Source: Halosimplex carlsbadense 2-9-1 (GTDB lineage Archaea; Halobacteriota; Halobacteria; Halobacteriales; Haloarculaceae). From it: DNA of 47,767 nt. A program made the position numbers and the translations under genes. The notes beneath the pieces are model-generated. The model saw nothing but the letters and a program-made list of their open reading frames with translations, was not told the origin of the DNA and did no database searches. Location: assembly GCF_000337455.1 (NCBI RefSeq), contig NZ_AOIU01000029.1, positions 1 through 47,767 of the forward strand. Direction: 5' to 3'. Every line of letters starts with the position of its first letter. The first letter of the stretch is position 1. Below, piece after piece: positions 1 through 7,559 of this stretch.

Positions 1-27
1 CCGCTCAGAGATGTGTATAAGAGACAG
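1..27 (+). other. Untrimmed Nextera/Tn5 mosaic-end adapter at contig edge
   Basis: Bases 9-27 read AGATGTGTATAAGAGACAG, exactly the 19-bp Tn5 mosaic end used in Nextera libraries. The preceding GCTC-A-G resembles the end of the Read 2 adapter (GCTCGG) with one mismatch. This is synthetic library sequence, not genome. If translated it gives the familiar artefact MCIRDR at the front of the next reading frame. Confidence 0.97.
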
Positions 28-28
28 G

Positions 29-328
29 TCCCAGCGCGAGTGGCTGGACGACCACGTCCGCGGCGGCGCACCCGTCTCGCCACCGAGTTCGCCCTACGCC
101 TACACCGCTCCGGGCGGTGACTTCGACGCCGACGGCGACGGGCTGACCGCCGCCGCCGAACGCGCGAACGGCACGCACCCCTTCACCGCGGACACCGACG
201 CCGACGGCGTCGACGACGGGGCGGAACTGCGCCTCGGGACCGACCCGACCGACCCGTACTCGACGCCCGTGGTCGAGAACGCGACCGCGACGCCGGTGAA
301 TAGCGAGGGCAACCGGACGGCGTCGTAA
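29..328 (+). CDS. C-terminal fragment of a Ca2+-binding (thrombospondin type 3-like repeat) surface protein
   Basis: Only the last 99 codons are present; the gene is cut by the contig edge and the frame upstream is adapter. The visible part has an Asp-rich stretch (DADGDG...[10 protein letters not shown]...LGTDPTDP) typical of thrombospondin type 3 or EF-hand-like calcium-binding repeats found in secreted haloarchaeal proteins. It ends in a short Asn/Thr-rich tail (ENATATPVN...NRTAS) with possible N-glycosylation sequons. No C-terminal anchor is visible, so the protein may be secreted. The repeat identification is good; the function of the whole protein cannot be told. Confidence 0.75.
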   Translation, partial: SQREWLDDHVRGGAPVSPPSSPYAYTAPGGDFDADGDGLTAAAERANGTHPFTADTDADGVDDGAELRLGTDPTDPYSTPVVENATATPVNSEGNRTAS

Positions 329-378
329 CGTCCGGCCCGTCGTGCCGGGTTCGCACGCTCCGATCGGGTCGGAACGGC

Positions 379-388
379 GCTTTCAAGA
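379..388 (+). promoter_or_regulatory. TATA box of the DUF2064-like gene
   Basis: GCTTTCAAGA is centred about 28 bp before the ATG at 412, the spacing expected for a leaderless haloarchaeal transcript. It also argues for the start at 412 rather than the upstream in-frame ATG at 388. Confidence 0.5.
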
Positions 389-411
389 TGCAGTCGGCCC
401 CCGTTTCGAGT

Positions 412-1170
412 ATGACCACAGTCGCCCTGCTCGTCCGCCCCGCCGAGCCCGGCACCGTCCTCGAACATCTCGTCGACAGCGGGGCAGTGACCGCCGAAGA
501 GGCGGCCGACCTCTACGCGGCGATGGCTCGCGACGTGGCCGTCGCCGTCCGGGCCAGCGGGGCCGACCTGCTCGTCAACTATCGGCCCGTCGACGCCGAC
601 GACCCGACCGAACCCGCCGAGGACGAGGCGTCGCTGGAGGCGGTGCGCTCGCTGCTCGCGCCCGCGCTCGACGACCCCGACGACCCCCGCTACGAGGTGC
701 AGGTCGGCTCGTCGCTGTCGGCCCGCGTCGGCAACACGGTCACCCACCTGCTCGACCGCGAGGGCGTCCAGAGCGCCGCGGTCGCGCGACCCGCCGCCGC
801 GATGCTCCAGCGCCGCATCGTCGACAGCGCCGCGATGAAGCTCCGCGGGTCGGAAGTCGTCCTCGGTCCCGCCACGGACGGTCGCGTCTCCTACGCCGCG
901 TTCACCGAACCGGTCGACTTCGAGGACGCCTTCGCCCAGCCGGCGGTCGAGACGCTGACCGACCGCGGCCGCGACGCCGGCCTCGACGTGGACTTCCTGG
1001 AGATGCTCCCCGTCGCCGAGACAGCGGGCGGCTTCGCGGCGCTGGTGTCGCAGATCCGGGCGCGCCGGCGGGCCGACCTGTGGGTACCGTCCCGGACCGC
1101 CGCCGTCGTCGCGGATCTCGGTCTGGTCGCGTCGGCCGACGACGGTGGAATCACGGTCGGTCGGGACTGA
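412..1170 (+). CDS. DUF2064-like (nucleotidyl/glycosyltransferase-fold) conserved haloarchaeal protein
   Basis: This 252-aa soluble protein begins MTTVALLVRPAEPG. An ATG at 388 is in frame but lies inside the probable TATA region. Residues near 145-165 (VVLGPATDGRVSYAAF) resemble the LGPa-DGGyy segment of DUF2064/MobA-like NTP-transferase folds, and the N-terminal beta strand followed by a helical stretch fits the same fold. The second Gly of DGG is replaced (DGR), so catalytic ability is uncertain. It stands alone in front of tRNA-Ser. Fold assignment is inference from short motifs; the substrate is unknown. Confidence 0.7.
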   Translation: MTTVALLVRPAEPGTVLEHLVDSGAVTAEEAADLYAAMARDVAVAVRASGADLLVNYRPVDADDPTEPAEDEASLEAVRSLLAPALDDPDDPRYEVQVGSSLSARVGNTVTHLLDREGVQSAAVARPAAAMLQRRIVDSAAMKLRGSEVVLGPATDGRVSYAAFTEPVDFEDAFAQPAVETLTDRGRDAGLDVDFLEMLPVAETAGGFAALVSQIRARRRADLWVPSRTAAVVADLGLVASADDGGITVGRD

Positions 1171-1233
1171 GTGGCGAGGGAGTCGCCACGAAGGTCGAGC
1201 GACGCCGTCGGCGTCTCTCGGAACTGACCGATA

Positions 1234-1243
1234 GGACTTAGGG
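1234..1243 (+). promoter_or_regulatory. Box A of the tRNA-Ser gene
   Basis: GGACTTAGGG is centred about 29 bp upstream of the mature tRNA 5' end (1268), which fits an archaeal TATA element. Confidence 0.5.
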
Positions 1244-1267
1244 CGGACGGAGAGAACTCCCTGACGC

Positions 1268-1351
1268 GGTGGGATAGCGAAGTGGCCTAACGCGACTGCC
1301 TTGAGAGCAGTTGTCCTCACGGACCCCGGGGTTCGAATCCCCGTCCCACCG
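1268..1351 (+). tRNA. tRNA-Ser (UGA)
   Basis: The acceptor stem GGTGGGA (1268-1274) pairs with TCCCACC (1344-1350), with discriminator G at 1351 and no encoded CCA. The anticodon stem ACTGC/GCAGT (1295-1299, 1307-1311) encloses the loop CTTGAGA with anticodon TGA (1302-1304). The T arm CGGGG-TTCGAAT-CCCCG spans 1327-1343. A long variable arm (about 1312-1326) confirms a class II tRNA, as expected for serine. No intron is seen. It should read UCA and, by wobble, other UCN codons. Confidence 0.96.
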
Positions 1352-1410
1352 TCTTCTGGCGCGAACTGACCCGCGAGTCCCTCGTGTGCTCGCCAGCGTG
1401 AGGCAGTCGA

Positions 1411-1755
1411 CTACTCCTCGCGCTCCTGCAACTCACGGATCGCGTCCTCCTGTTCCTTCCGGGCGATGCCGCCGCTCTCGGCGTGGCGGCCGGTGTACTG
1501 CGAGTCGGGGATCGCCGACCACACCGAACTGCCGTCCGAGTCGGTCGTTCGCGCGAACCAGACGCTACACACGACGAGGTAGGCGAACACGGCGAGCCCG
1601 AGGCTCGGGACGTAGGCGTTCTCGGCGAGGCCCAGCGCCTGGACGGCGGTGTCAAGCAGCGCGGCGGCACCCGTGACGAACGCGCCGCCCAGCAGGAAGA
1701 ACACGAACAGGATGCGAACCCAGCGGGGGACCGAGAGGTCGACGGTTCGCGACAT
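1411..1755 (-). CDS. Small two-helix membrane protein, haloarchaeal hypothetical
   Basis: This is a 114-aa protein. Residues about 10-35 (VRILFVFFLLGGAFVTGAAALL) and 48-68 (VPSLGLAVFAYLVVCSVWFA) form two hydrophobic helices, followed by a charged cytoplasmic tail rich in Glu, Lys and Arg (QEDAIRELQEREE) that may be helical. A TTTTCC-like element about 29 bp upstream (near 1784, minus strand) could be its promoter. No enzymatic motif is present. It converges on the tRNA. I do not recognise a named family. Confidence 0.7.
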   Translation of the reverse strand: MSRTVDLSVPRWVRILFVFFLLGGAFVTGAAALLDTAVQALGLAENAYVPSLGLAVFAYLVVCSVWFARTTDSDGSSVWSAIPDSQYTGRHAESGGIARKEQEDAIRELQEREE

Positions 1756-1880
1756 TGGTAGCGTTTCGTGGCAGCGGGGAAAATGTCTTTTGGCCGACCG
1801 ATCTGACCGTGTTCAGTTCGTGGTGCGAACGTAGCAGTAGTTTCTGGTTGGGCTGGAGAGAAACGAAGTCGAGCGACAGC

Positions 1881-1990
1881 GACCGCAGTCGACAGCAGAC
1901 GGTGAAAGCCCTCAGCGCGCTCGCTGAGAGTCGGATCGACCGCAGTCGGCAGCAAGCGAAGAAAGCCCTCGGCGCGCTCGCGGTCGCTGT
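1881..1990 (+). repeat. Two-copy imperfect direct repeat, 57-bp period
   Basis: GACCGCAGTC occurs at 1881 and again at 1938. GAAAGCCCTC followed by A/G-GCGCGCTCGC occurs at 1904 and again at 1961. Both pairs are offset by exactly 57 bp, so this is one tandem duplication of a roughly 50-bp unit that has since diverged. Confidence 0.85.
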
Positions 1991-1992
1991 CT

Positions 1993-2183
1993 CTGAAAAT
2001 CGGAGATTTTCAGGATGACGAGAGAGCTTTGCTCTCTCGAACCAAGCGAGATATCCGCGCTCTCCGCACTGCCCGCGCGGATAGTGCCCGCTCAGGCGAC
2101 TGGATAGACGCGAGCGCGCCTCGCCCTTTCAGTCCACCAGGAGAGCAAGCTCTCCTGAGCCTGCGCTCACTCCGTTCGCGCAG
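1993..2183. repeat. Array of five consecutive hairpins
   Basis: Five inverted repeats follow one another. They are CTGAAAATC-gga-GATTTTCAG (1993-2013), CGAGAGAGC-ttt-GCTCTCTCG (2019-2039), TATCCGCGC-14 nt-GCGCGGATA (2052-2083), CAGGAGAGC-aa-GCTCTCCTG (2138-2157) and CTGCGC-11 nt-GCGCAG (2161-2183). The first four have perfect 9-bp stems. Transcription from either strand would give a chain of stem-loops. The role is unknown; it could be an intergenic repeat family, a terminator cluster or a structured RNA. Confidence 0.85.
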
Positions 2184-2413
2184 ACACCAGGGACCGAAAC
2201 CGCACCGCACAGCACCACAGACGGCCACAACCCTCCCCAACCGATTCACTCACTCGCTTCGCTCGTTCCCTCATCCCTCGCACGGCTTCGTCGCGCGCAC
2301 GAGAGCGCGCGACAGCGCGCGCCACGGTGGATCGCTACGTCCATCGCCCGAACACGTCAGGAAGTTCTCTGACACGTCAGATCGACCCGGAGAATCACGA
2401 TCGCTCGACGGAC

Positions 2414-3169
2414 TCAGACCCGGCGGTAGTCGCCCAACCGGGTGCCGTCGAGGAGGTACGCCTCGCCGTCGACCAGCGCGTCGGGGAGGAAGGGGGCGAG
2501 AAAGTCCTGGCCGTCGACGTTGACCCAGGTGCCGCCCGACAGGTCGTTGAACCCCGGACAGACGACGAGTTCGCCGCCGCCCTCGATATCGGCGTCGTGG
2601 AACTCGCGGAAGGGCCCAGGGTCGAGATCCCCGCGGAGCCACACGCGCTCGACGCGAGCGCCACCGACCTCGTCTTCGAGGCGGACGACCGGGTGTTCGT
2701 GGGCGACGCAGACGATATCGGCGGCCAGCACGTCGGGACTCGGCCACGTGTGGCCGTGGGCGAAGCCGACCTCGCCGATGCGGACGCCGTGGCCGGGCGT
2801 GATCTCGACGGGCTGGTCGACCCGTTCGAGGAGCGACTCGGTGTCACCGTCGTGGTTGCCCTTGACGAGCGTGACCGGCAAGTCGGCGGGGAGCGCGTCG
2901 AACAGCGCCAGCAGCTCCTCGCGCTCCTCGCGGCCGGGGTCGCCGATGGCGTGGCCGAGGTCGCCGAGGAAGACCAGCCGGTCCGGTCGCTTCCGGTCGA
3001 CGAGCCCGCGGAGCGATTCGCGCCGCTCGGGCGAGTGGTCGGGGAGTTCGACGCCGTCGCGGCGCAGGCCGGCCTCGATACCGGCGTGAAAGTCCGCGAT
3101 CACGAGCGCCCGCTCGCCGTCGCAGGTCGCGAGCGCCGCGGGCTCGTCGGGGATCGGTTCGACGCCCAT
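2414..3169 (-). CDS. rpe: Calcineurin-like metallophosphoesterase of the RPA operon (RPE)
   Basis: This 251-aa protein carries the full metal-binding motif set of SbcD-related archaeal phosphoesterases: D26-x-H28, G-D70-x-x-H73, GN105-H106-D107, H138-G-H140 and H157-E-H159. It is the third gene of the operon; its ATG overlaps the TGA of rpap1 (TGATG), implying translational coupling. In Haloferax volcanii the rpa1 operon has the same order, rpa1-rpap1-rpe, with the last gene encoding a calcineurin-like phosphoesterase, so the assignment rests on both sequence and synteny. A role in DNA repair or nucleic-acid phosphodiester cleavage is inferred, not shown. Confidence 0.88.
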   Translation of the reverse strand: MGVEPIPDEPAALATCDGERALVIADFHAGIEAGLRRDGVELPDHSPERRESLRGLVDRKRPDRLVFLGDLGHAIGDPGREEREELLALFDALPADLPVTLVKGNHDGDTESLLERVDQPVEITPGHGVRIGEVGFAHGHTWPSPDVLAADIVCVAHEHPVVRLEDEVGGARVERVWLRGDLDPGPFREFHDADIEGGGELVVCPGFNDLSGGTWVNVDGQDFLAPFLPDALVDGEAYLLDGTRLGDYRRV

Positions 3170-4869
3170 CAGATCGGTTTGTACACGTCGTCCTCGGGCT
3201 CGTAGCAGCGGCCGCCCATCAGCGCGTCCTGGATAGCCTCCCGGACTTCCTCGTCGCCGGCGCCGGTCCGGCCGGTCACCGCCTCGACGATCTCGTCGGC
3301 GTGAGCGCCGTCGCCGCCGTCGTGTTCGGCCATCGCGTCCATCACCGCGTCTTCGAGGTCCACGTCCTCGGCCGGTTCGGCGTCGTCCGCCTCGGACTCG
3401 GTCCCGGTTTCCGTCTCGGAGTCGGAACCGACCGGCTCGCTCTCGGACGCTTCGGCCGTCGCCGATTCCGTCTCGGTCTCGACGGCGTCCGGTTCGTCGG
3501 CTCCGGCCTCCGCTTCGGCCTCCGCCAGGTCCTCGGGGTCGGGCGTCTCGATACCGGCCTCGCCGGGATCGTCGACCTCGTTGCCGCTCGTGAAGCCGGT
3601 CCCGTACTCCGCCTCGATCTCCTCGCGCTCCTCGTCGTCGAGTTCGAACTCCCCGGGGTCGAAGTCGTCGAGGTCGTCCCCGCTCGCGGCGTCGGCGCCC
3701 GCGTCGGGCGAATCGGCGCCGGCGTCGGGAGCGCCCGTCCCGGTACCGCCTTCGCCGGCGGCCGCGACGGGTTCGGTCTCGGCGCCAGCGGGCTCGGTCG
3801 ACGCCGGCTCCGACGGTTCGGCGTCGGATTCGGTCGCCGACTCCGCGGTGGCGGGCTCGGCGGGTTCCGGTTCGCTCGACGCCGCTGGTTCCGGTTCGCT
3901 CGACTCCGTGGATTCGGGTTCGCTCGACCCGGTCGTCGGTTCGGATCCGGGCTCTGACGCGGCCGCTGACTCGGTATTCGCGTCGGCGGTCGCGGCACCG
4001 TCCGCTGCGGTGTCGGACGTGTCGGTGTCGGCGGTCGCAGTGGCGGTGTCGGACGCCGTGGCCTCGTCGCTCGCCGTCTCGGACTCGTCGATTTCGCCGA
4101 GATCGGTGGTCTCGCCGCCGACGCTCGCGGCCACGTCGAGGGCGGCCAGCGTCGCCGGGTCGGTGTCGCCGGGCGCGTCGGGGGAGGCGGAGTGGGCGTC
4201 GACCTCTTCGCGCTCGCCCGCGACGACTTCGAGGGCCTGGACGGCGGTCGACCGCACCGCGTCCAGATAGGCCGCGGTCGTCCCGTAGTGGTCGATGGCG
4301 AGCGGGATCCCCGCCGCCAGTCCGGTGTCGACGCCCTCGGCTTCGAGCGCCGCGCGGAGTTCGTCGCCGCGCTCCTGGCGCTGCAGGGCACCGGCCATCG
4401 TCCGCACGCGGTCGAGCGTCTGCCGGGCCGTGCCGACCGTCCAGCGGTCCCGCGTCTCGGCGTCGACCTCGTTGACGTTCTCCGGCCGGATCGACGTGTA
4501 GGTCACGTCGGAGTCGTCGGGCTGGAAGGTGCGGGCCTTCCCGGTGACCGCGACGAACATCGGCGGCTGGGCCTGGTCGAAGAAGGCCTGCGCCTCGGGC
4601 TGGTACTGCCCGGCGTAGACGACGAACGCGCCCGTCGGGTCGACGATCCGGGCGCGGAGCACGTCCTCGCTGGCGTTCTCGACCTCGGTGAGGACGCCGA
4701 CGACGAACAGCCGGTTGACGCGGCCGCCCGTCGGTGAGACGACGTAGTTCGGGGCGCGCTCCTCGTCGCTCTCGGAGTAGGAGAAGTCGGCGTCGTCGAA
4801 CTCCGCGGCGAACAGGCGATAGGCGACCTCGCGCCGTCCCGCGCCGCCCTGGTCCTCCGATCCGCTCAT
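3169..4869 (-). CDS. rpap1: RPA-associated protein (RPAP, COG3390 type) with long disordered linker
   Basis: This 566-aa partner of RPA has three parts. Residues about 14-215 form the conserved OB-fold/COG3390 region (VAYRLFAAEFDDADFSY..., VNRLFVVGVLTEVENASED, RIVDPTGAFVVYAGQY). Residues about 225-495 are an acidic, Ser/Glu/Pro/Thr/Ala-rich low-complexity linker with repeats such as SSEPEP, clearly disordered. Residues about 500-566 look like a small winged-helix domain (DVDLEDAVMDAMAEHDG...YEPEDDVYKPI), as at the C terminus of other RPA-associated proteins. Its ATG overlaps the TGA of rpa1 (ATGA). In H. volcanii RPAP proteins act specifically with their co-transcribed RPA. Confidence 0.9.
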   Translation of the reverse strand: MSGSEDQGGAGRREVAYRLFAAEFDDADFSYSESDEERAPNYVVSPTGGRVNRLFVVGVLTEVENASEDVLRARIVDPTGAFVVYAGQYQPEAQAFFDQAQPPMFVAVTGKARTFQPDDSDVTYTSIRPENVNEVDAETRDRWTVGTARQTLDRVRTMAGALQRQERGDELRAALEAEGVDTGLAAGIPLAIDHYGTTAAYLDAVRSTAVQALEVVAGEREEVDAHSASPDAPGDTDPATLAALDVAASVGGETTDLGEIDESETASDEATASDTATATADTDTSDTAADGAATADANTESAAASEPGSEPTTGSSEPESTESSEPEPAASSEPEPAEPATAESATESDAEPSEPASTEPAGAETEPVAAAGEGGTGTGAPDAGADSPDAGADAASGDDLDDFDPGEFELDDEEREEIEAEYGTGFTSGNEVDDPGEAGIETPDPEDLAEAEAEAGADEPDAVETETESATAEASESEPVGSDSETETGTESEADDAEPAEDVDLEDAVMDAMAEHDGGDGAHADEIVEAVTGRTGAGDEEVREAIQDALMGGRCYEPEDDVYKPI

Positions 4870-6137
4870 CCGCGGACCTCCGTCAGCAGGTCGCTGGCGC
4901 GACTCGCGGGGTCGTCGTCGGTCTCGTCGAACGACCGGGCGTTGAGATTTGCGCCGTACTCGTCGACCGACAGCGACCCGCGGACGCGGAACTCGCGGCC
5001 GACGAGCGTCTCGCGGATGTCGTCGGCGACGGCCTCCTGGTCCATCTCCTCGCGAGCGTGGTCCTTCGCGTCCTCGATGTCACCGCCGTATATCTCCTCG
5101 GTGAGTTCGTCGTCGAGGATCGCCGTGACGGTCCCGGTACCGTCGTCGAGGATCGCCTTGATCCGCAGGTCGTCGACGCCGTCGACGGCGCCGTGGGTCC
5201 GACACTGGCCGTTTTGAACGACGCGGCCGCACTCCGGACAGCGCTCGATGAGGCCGGAGCCGTCCCGCACAGCGATGACGTTGCCGACCAGCTCCACGTC
5301 GAACAGCCCGCCCGATTCGATGGCGTCGCGGACCGCCAGTCTGGGGGCTTCGTCGGTCGGTTCGACCGTCCGGTCCAGCGGCGCGACGGTCGTGAACTCC
5401 GAGACGTTGACGGAAGGCGCGCCGCGGAACTCGCGGACGAACACGTCCTCCAGCCGGATCGAGGCCCCTTCGGTGATCGCCTCGTGGGGCTCCCAGTCGG
5501 TGAAGGGCAGTCGCGTGGTCTCGTCGGCGAGGATGCCGCTGAGGATGTCGGTCTCGCCGTCGCGACCGTCGATGGTCTTGGTCTCGACCTCCAGCGCGGT
5601 GACTTCGACGTTGATCCCGCGGTCGCCCGGTTCGAGTTCGGCGAGGCCGGAATCGCCGCCGACCGGGTAGTCCACGTCCAGATCCTCGTCGGCGAGCCCG
5701 ATGGTCGTACTCTCGCCGAGGTTGAGTTCGGGTTCGCCCTCCCACTCGCGGATGCCCGCGTTGCCGGCGGTGATCGTCTGGCCGGCCTGGAGGCCGAAGT
5801 CGTCCCAGGCAGTGTAGGATATCTTGCCGGTCTCGTCGGCGATCTCCCCCTCGAAGATGACGTTGTCGTTGCCCTGGTAGCGGATCGAGCGCTTGCCCAC
5901 GGTGAGGACCGTCCCGGTGACGGTCACGTTCGAGTCGCCGGTGGTGATCTCGGCGATGGACTTCGTCGTGGGGCCGCCCCCGCCGCCACCGCCGTCGCCG
6001 TACTTCCGACGGAGGCTGTCTTTGGCCTCCTCGACGGGCACGCTGTACTCCACGAGGTTCTCCAGGTCCGATTTGACCTCCGTTTTGTCAACACCGAGGT
6101 CGGAGGCGAGCTCCTCGGCATGGTCGTCTAAGCTCAT
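4866..6137 (-). CDS. rpa1: Replication protein A, single-strand DNA-binding protein with three OB folds and a zinc finger
   Basis: The ATG at 6137 gives 423 aa; a GTG one codon upstream is possible but unlikely. After an N-terminal helical segment and a poly-Gly hinge (residues about 48-56) come OB folds at about 58-150, 170-255 and 283-405. The third contains a zinc ribbon, C300-P-E-C303-x8-C312-x2-H315, as in H. volcanii RPA1. It binds and protects ssDNA during replication and repair. The TATA box 28 bp upstream of the ATG makes the operon mRNA leaderless. It is first in the operon with rpap1 and rpe; both junctions overlap. Confidence 0.94.
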   Translation of the reverse strand: MSLDDHAEELASDLGVDKTEVKSDLENLVEYSVPVEEAKDSLRRKYGDGGGGGGGPTTKSIAEITTGDSNVTVTGTVLTVGKRSIRYQGNDNVIFEGEIADETGKISYTAWDDFGLQAGQTITAGNAGIREWEGEPELNLGESTTIGLADEDLDVDYPVGGDSGLAELEPGDRGINVEVTALEVETKTIDGRDGETDILSGILADETTRLPFTDWEPHEAITEGASIRLEDVFVREFRGAPSVNVSEFTTVAPLDRTVEPTDEAPRLAVRDAIESGGLFDVELVGNVIAVRDGSGLIERCPECGRVVQNGQCRTHGAVDGVDDLRIKAILDDGTGTVTAILDDELTEEIYGGDIEDAKDHAREEMDQEAVADDIRETLVGREFRVRGSLSVDEYGANLNARSFDETDDDPASRASDLLTEVRG

Positions 6138-6160
6138 CACCGGACCTTCGGCTGGCCCCG

Positions 6161-6170
6161 GTAAAAATCG
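6161..6170 (-). promoter_or_regulatory. TATA box of the rpa1 operon
   Basis: On the minus strand CGATTTTTAC is centred about 28 bp before the rpa1 ATG, which predicts a leaderless transcript. Confidence 0.6.
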
Positions 6171-6298
6171 TTCCCGTCGGGGTGCCGACCGCGGGGACTG
6201 CCCGCGTCGCGGCGTCGAGCCGCCCGATTCGGGGCGGAGATATCACCGCAAGTGACGTTCGGGGTAGCTATTTGACGGTCGACGGCCGAGGGGAGTGT

Positions 6299-6754
6299 AT
6301 GCAACCTCCGACCTTCCGGGGGAAGCCGTCCGAGTCACACGTGCTCTGGCGGCGGTCGGGGGTGGGTGCGGACGCGCCCAAACGGTTCGACGAGGCGCAC
6401 CTCCGCGAGTGGTGTTCGGCGAGGAGCATCGACTTCGAGACCGACAAGCGCGTCGACCACGAGCGTTCCGACCGGCCACGCCGGCAGTACCGCTGTGTCT
6501 TCGCCTGGGCGGACACCGAGAGCGAGTCGTTCGAGGTGGGCGACGACGAGTGGGAGATCGCCACCCAGGAGACGCCGCGCACCTTCCTGGAGATCGACGA
6601 GGCCGGCGAAGCGCGGCTGAAGAGCTGGACCGACGAGTACGTTTTCGACGTCGAGGCGCTGTGGACCGACGGCGACGCCGTCGTCTTCCGCGCCGCCGGC
6701 ATCGACGGCGCCAAGCGCCTCGAGGCGCGGAGGCTGACCGACCGACCGGGCTGA
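6299..6754 (+). CDS. Conserved hypothetical soluble protein
   Basis: The chosen start gives 151 aa beginning MQPPTFRGKPSES. A CTATTTGA element about 28 bp upstream supports this start over longer frames. The protein is acidic and mixed alpha/beta with several Trp residues (CVFAWADTE, DDEWEIATQ, LKSWTDEY), suggesting a compact beta-rich domain. No catalytic motif, signal peptide or membrane segment is seen. It lies 94 bp upstream of the riboflavin reductase gene on the same strand but has its own promoter. Function unknown. Confidence 0.65.
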   Translation: MQPPTFRGKPSESHVLWRRSGVGADAPKRFDEAHLREWCSARSIDFETDKRVDHERSDRPRRQYRCVFAWADTESESFEVGDDEWEIATQETPRTFLEIDEAGEARLKSWTDEYVFDVEALWTDGDAVVFRAAGIDGAKRLEARRLTDRPG

Positions 6755-6848
6755 CCGCGCGGTCGGACGGAGCGGTCACCGGCGCCGACGGGAGCGCGAC
6801 GCGACCCACACCGAAAGCGGTTTTCCGCCGAGGACGTAGCTACGGAGT

Positions 6849-7511
6849 ATGCACGTCGTCGTCAACGCGGCCATGAGCGCCGACGGGAAGCTGTCGACCC
6901 GCGAGCGCGAACAGGTCGAGATCAGCGGCCCCGCCGACTTCGACCGGGTCGACGCCCTGCGCGCCGAGAGCGACGCCGTCATGGTCGGCGTCGGAACGGT
7001 GCTGGCCGACGACCCCTCGCTGACCGTCGACGACGACGCCCGCCGCGAGCGCCGGCGCGACGCCGGCAAACCGGACAACCCGGCGCGCATCATCGCCGAC
7101 TCCCGAGTCCGAACGCCGACCGACGCGCGCGTTCTCGACGACCGCGCCGAGACGTTCCTCCTGACCAGCGAGGCCGCCCCGCAGGACTTCGTCGCCGAGA
7201 TCACCGAGGCCGGCGCCGAGGTCGTCTCCGCCGGCGAACAGCAGGTCGCCCTCCCCGAAGCGCTCGCACAGCTCGAAGACCGCGGCATCGAGCGCCTGAT
7301 GGTCGAGGGCGGCGGCGAACTCATCTTCTCGCTGTTCGCCGCCGACATGGTCGACGAGCTCTCGACGTTCGTCGGTCCCGCCGTCATCGGCGGGTGGAAA
7401 GCGCCCACGCTCGCCGACGGCGACGGCTTCGTCGGCGACTTCCCGGAGCTGTCGCTGCGGGACGTGGAACGGGTCGACGACGGCGTCCTGATCCGCTGGG
7501 ACGTTCCCTGA
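6849..7511 (+). CDS. arfC: 2,5-diamino-6-ribosylamino-pyrimidinone 5'-phosphate reductase (archaeal riboflavin pathway)
   Basis: This 220-aa protein has the RibD C-terminal reductase (dihydrofolate-reductase-like) fold. Visible signatures are MHVVVNAAMSADGKLST at the N terminus, SDAVMVGVGTVLADDPSLTV around 40-60, RIIADSRVRTP around 82-92 and VEGGGELIFSLFAADMVDEL around 155-175. It reduces the ribosyl group of the pyrimidine intermediate with NAD(P)H in riboflavin/F420 precursor synthesis. The stand-alone reductase without a deaminase domain is the archaeal form. A TTTTCC element at about -27 suggests a leaderless mRNA. Confidence 0.93.
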   Translation: MHVVVNAAMSADGKLSTREREQVEISGPADFDRVDALRAESDAVMVGVGTVLADDPSLTVDDDARRERRRDAGKPDNPARIIADSRVRTPTDARVLDDRAETFLLTSEAAPQDFVAEITEAGAEVVSAGEQQVALPEALAQLEDRGIERLMVEGGGELIFSLFAADMVDELSTFVGPAVIGGWKAPTLADGDGFVGDFPELSLRDVERVDDGVLIRWDVP

Positions 7512-7559
7512 GTGGCCGGGACGGGACCGTCGTTCGTAGCTACCGGGAAGAAAGCCGCC

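Larger units (their letters stand above)
1760..2412. other. 650-bp non-coding block built of direct repeats and hairpins
   Basis: No convincing gene is present on either strand. Open frames here translate to low-complexity peptides with the repeat KALSALAE/KALGALAV. The block contains a 57-bp-period direct repeat (1881-1990), a run of hairpins (1993-2183) and, near 2352-2380, the 9-mer ACACGTCAG twice, 20 bp apart. The remainder (2230-2330) is dominated by CGCTC/GAGCG runs. It looks like intergenic repetitive DNA. Confidence 0.75.

Noticed and set aside
100..1320. 406-codon minus-strand frame covering the DUF2064-like gene
   Set aside because: Low-complexity Arg/Gly/Asp composition, no promoter, and it would read through the tRNA gene.
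1268..2412. Integrated element at tRNA-Ser
   Set aside because: No copy of the tRNA 3' end, integrase or transposase was seen downstream; the repeats are hairpins and a local duplication only.
3400..4200. CRISPR or minisatellite in the RPAP gene
   Set aside because: The repetition is codon-level low complexity (Ser/Glu/Pro/Ala) in an open frame, without fixed spacers.
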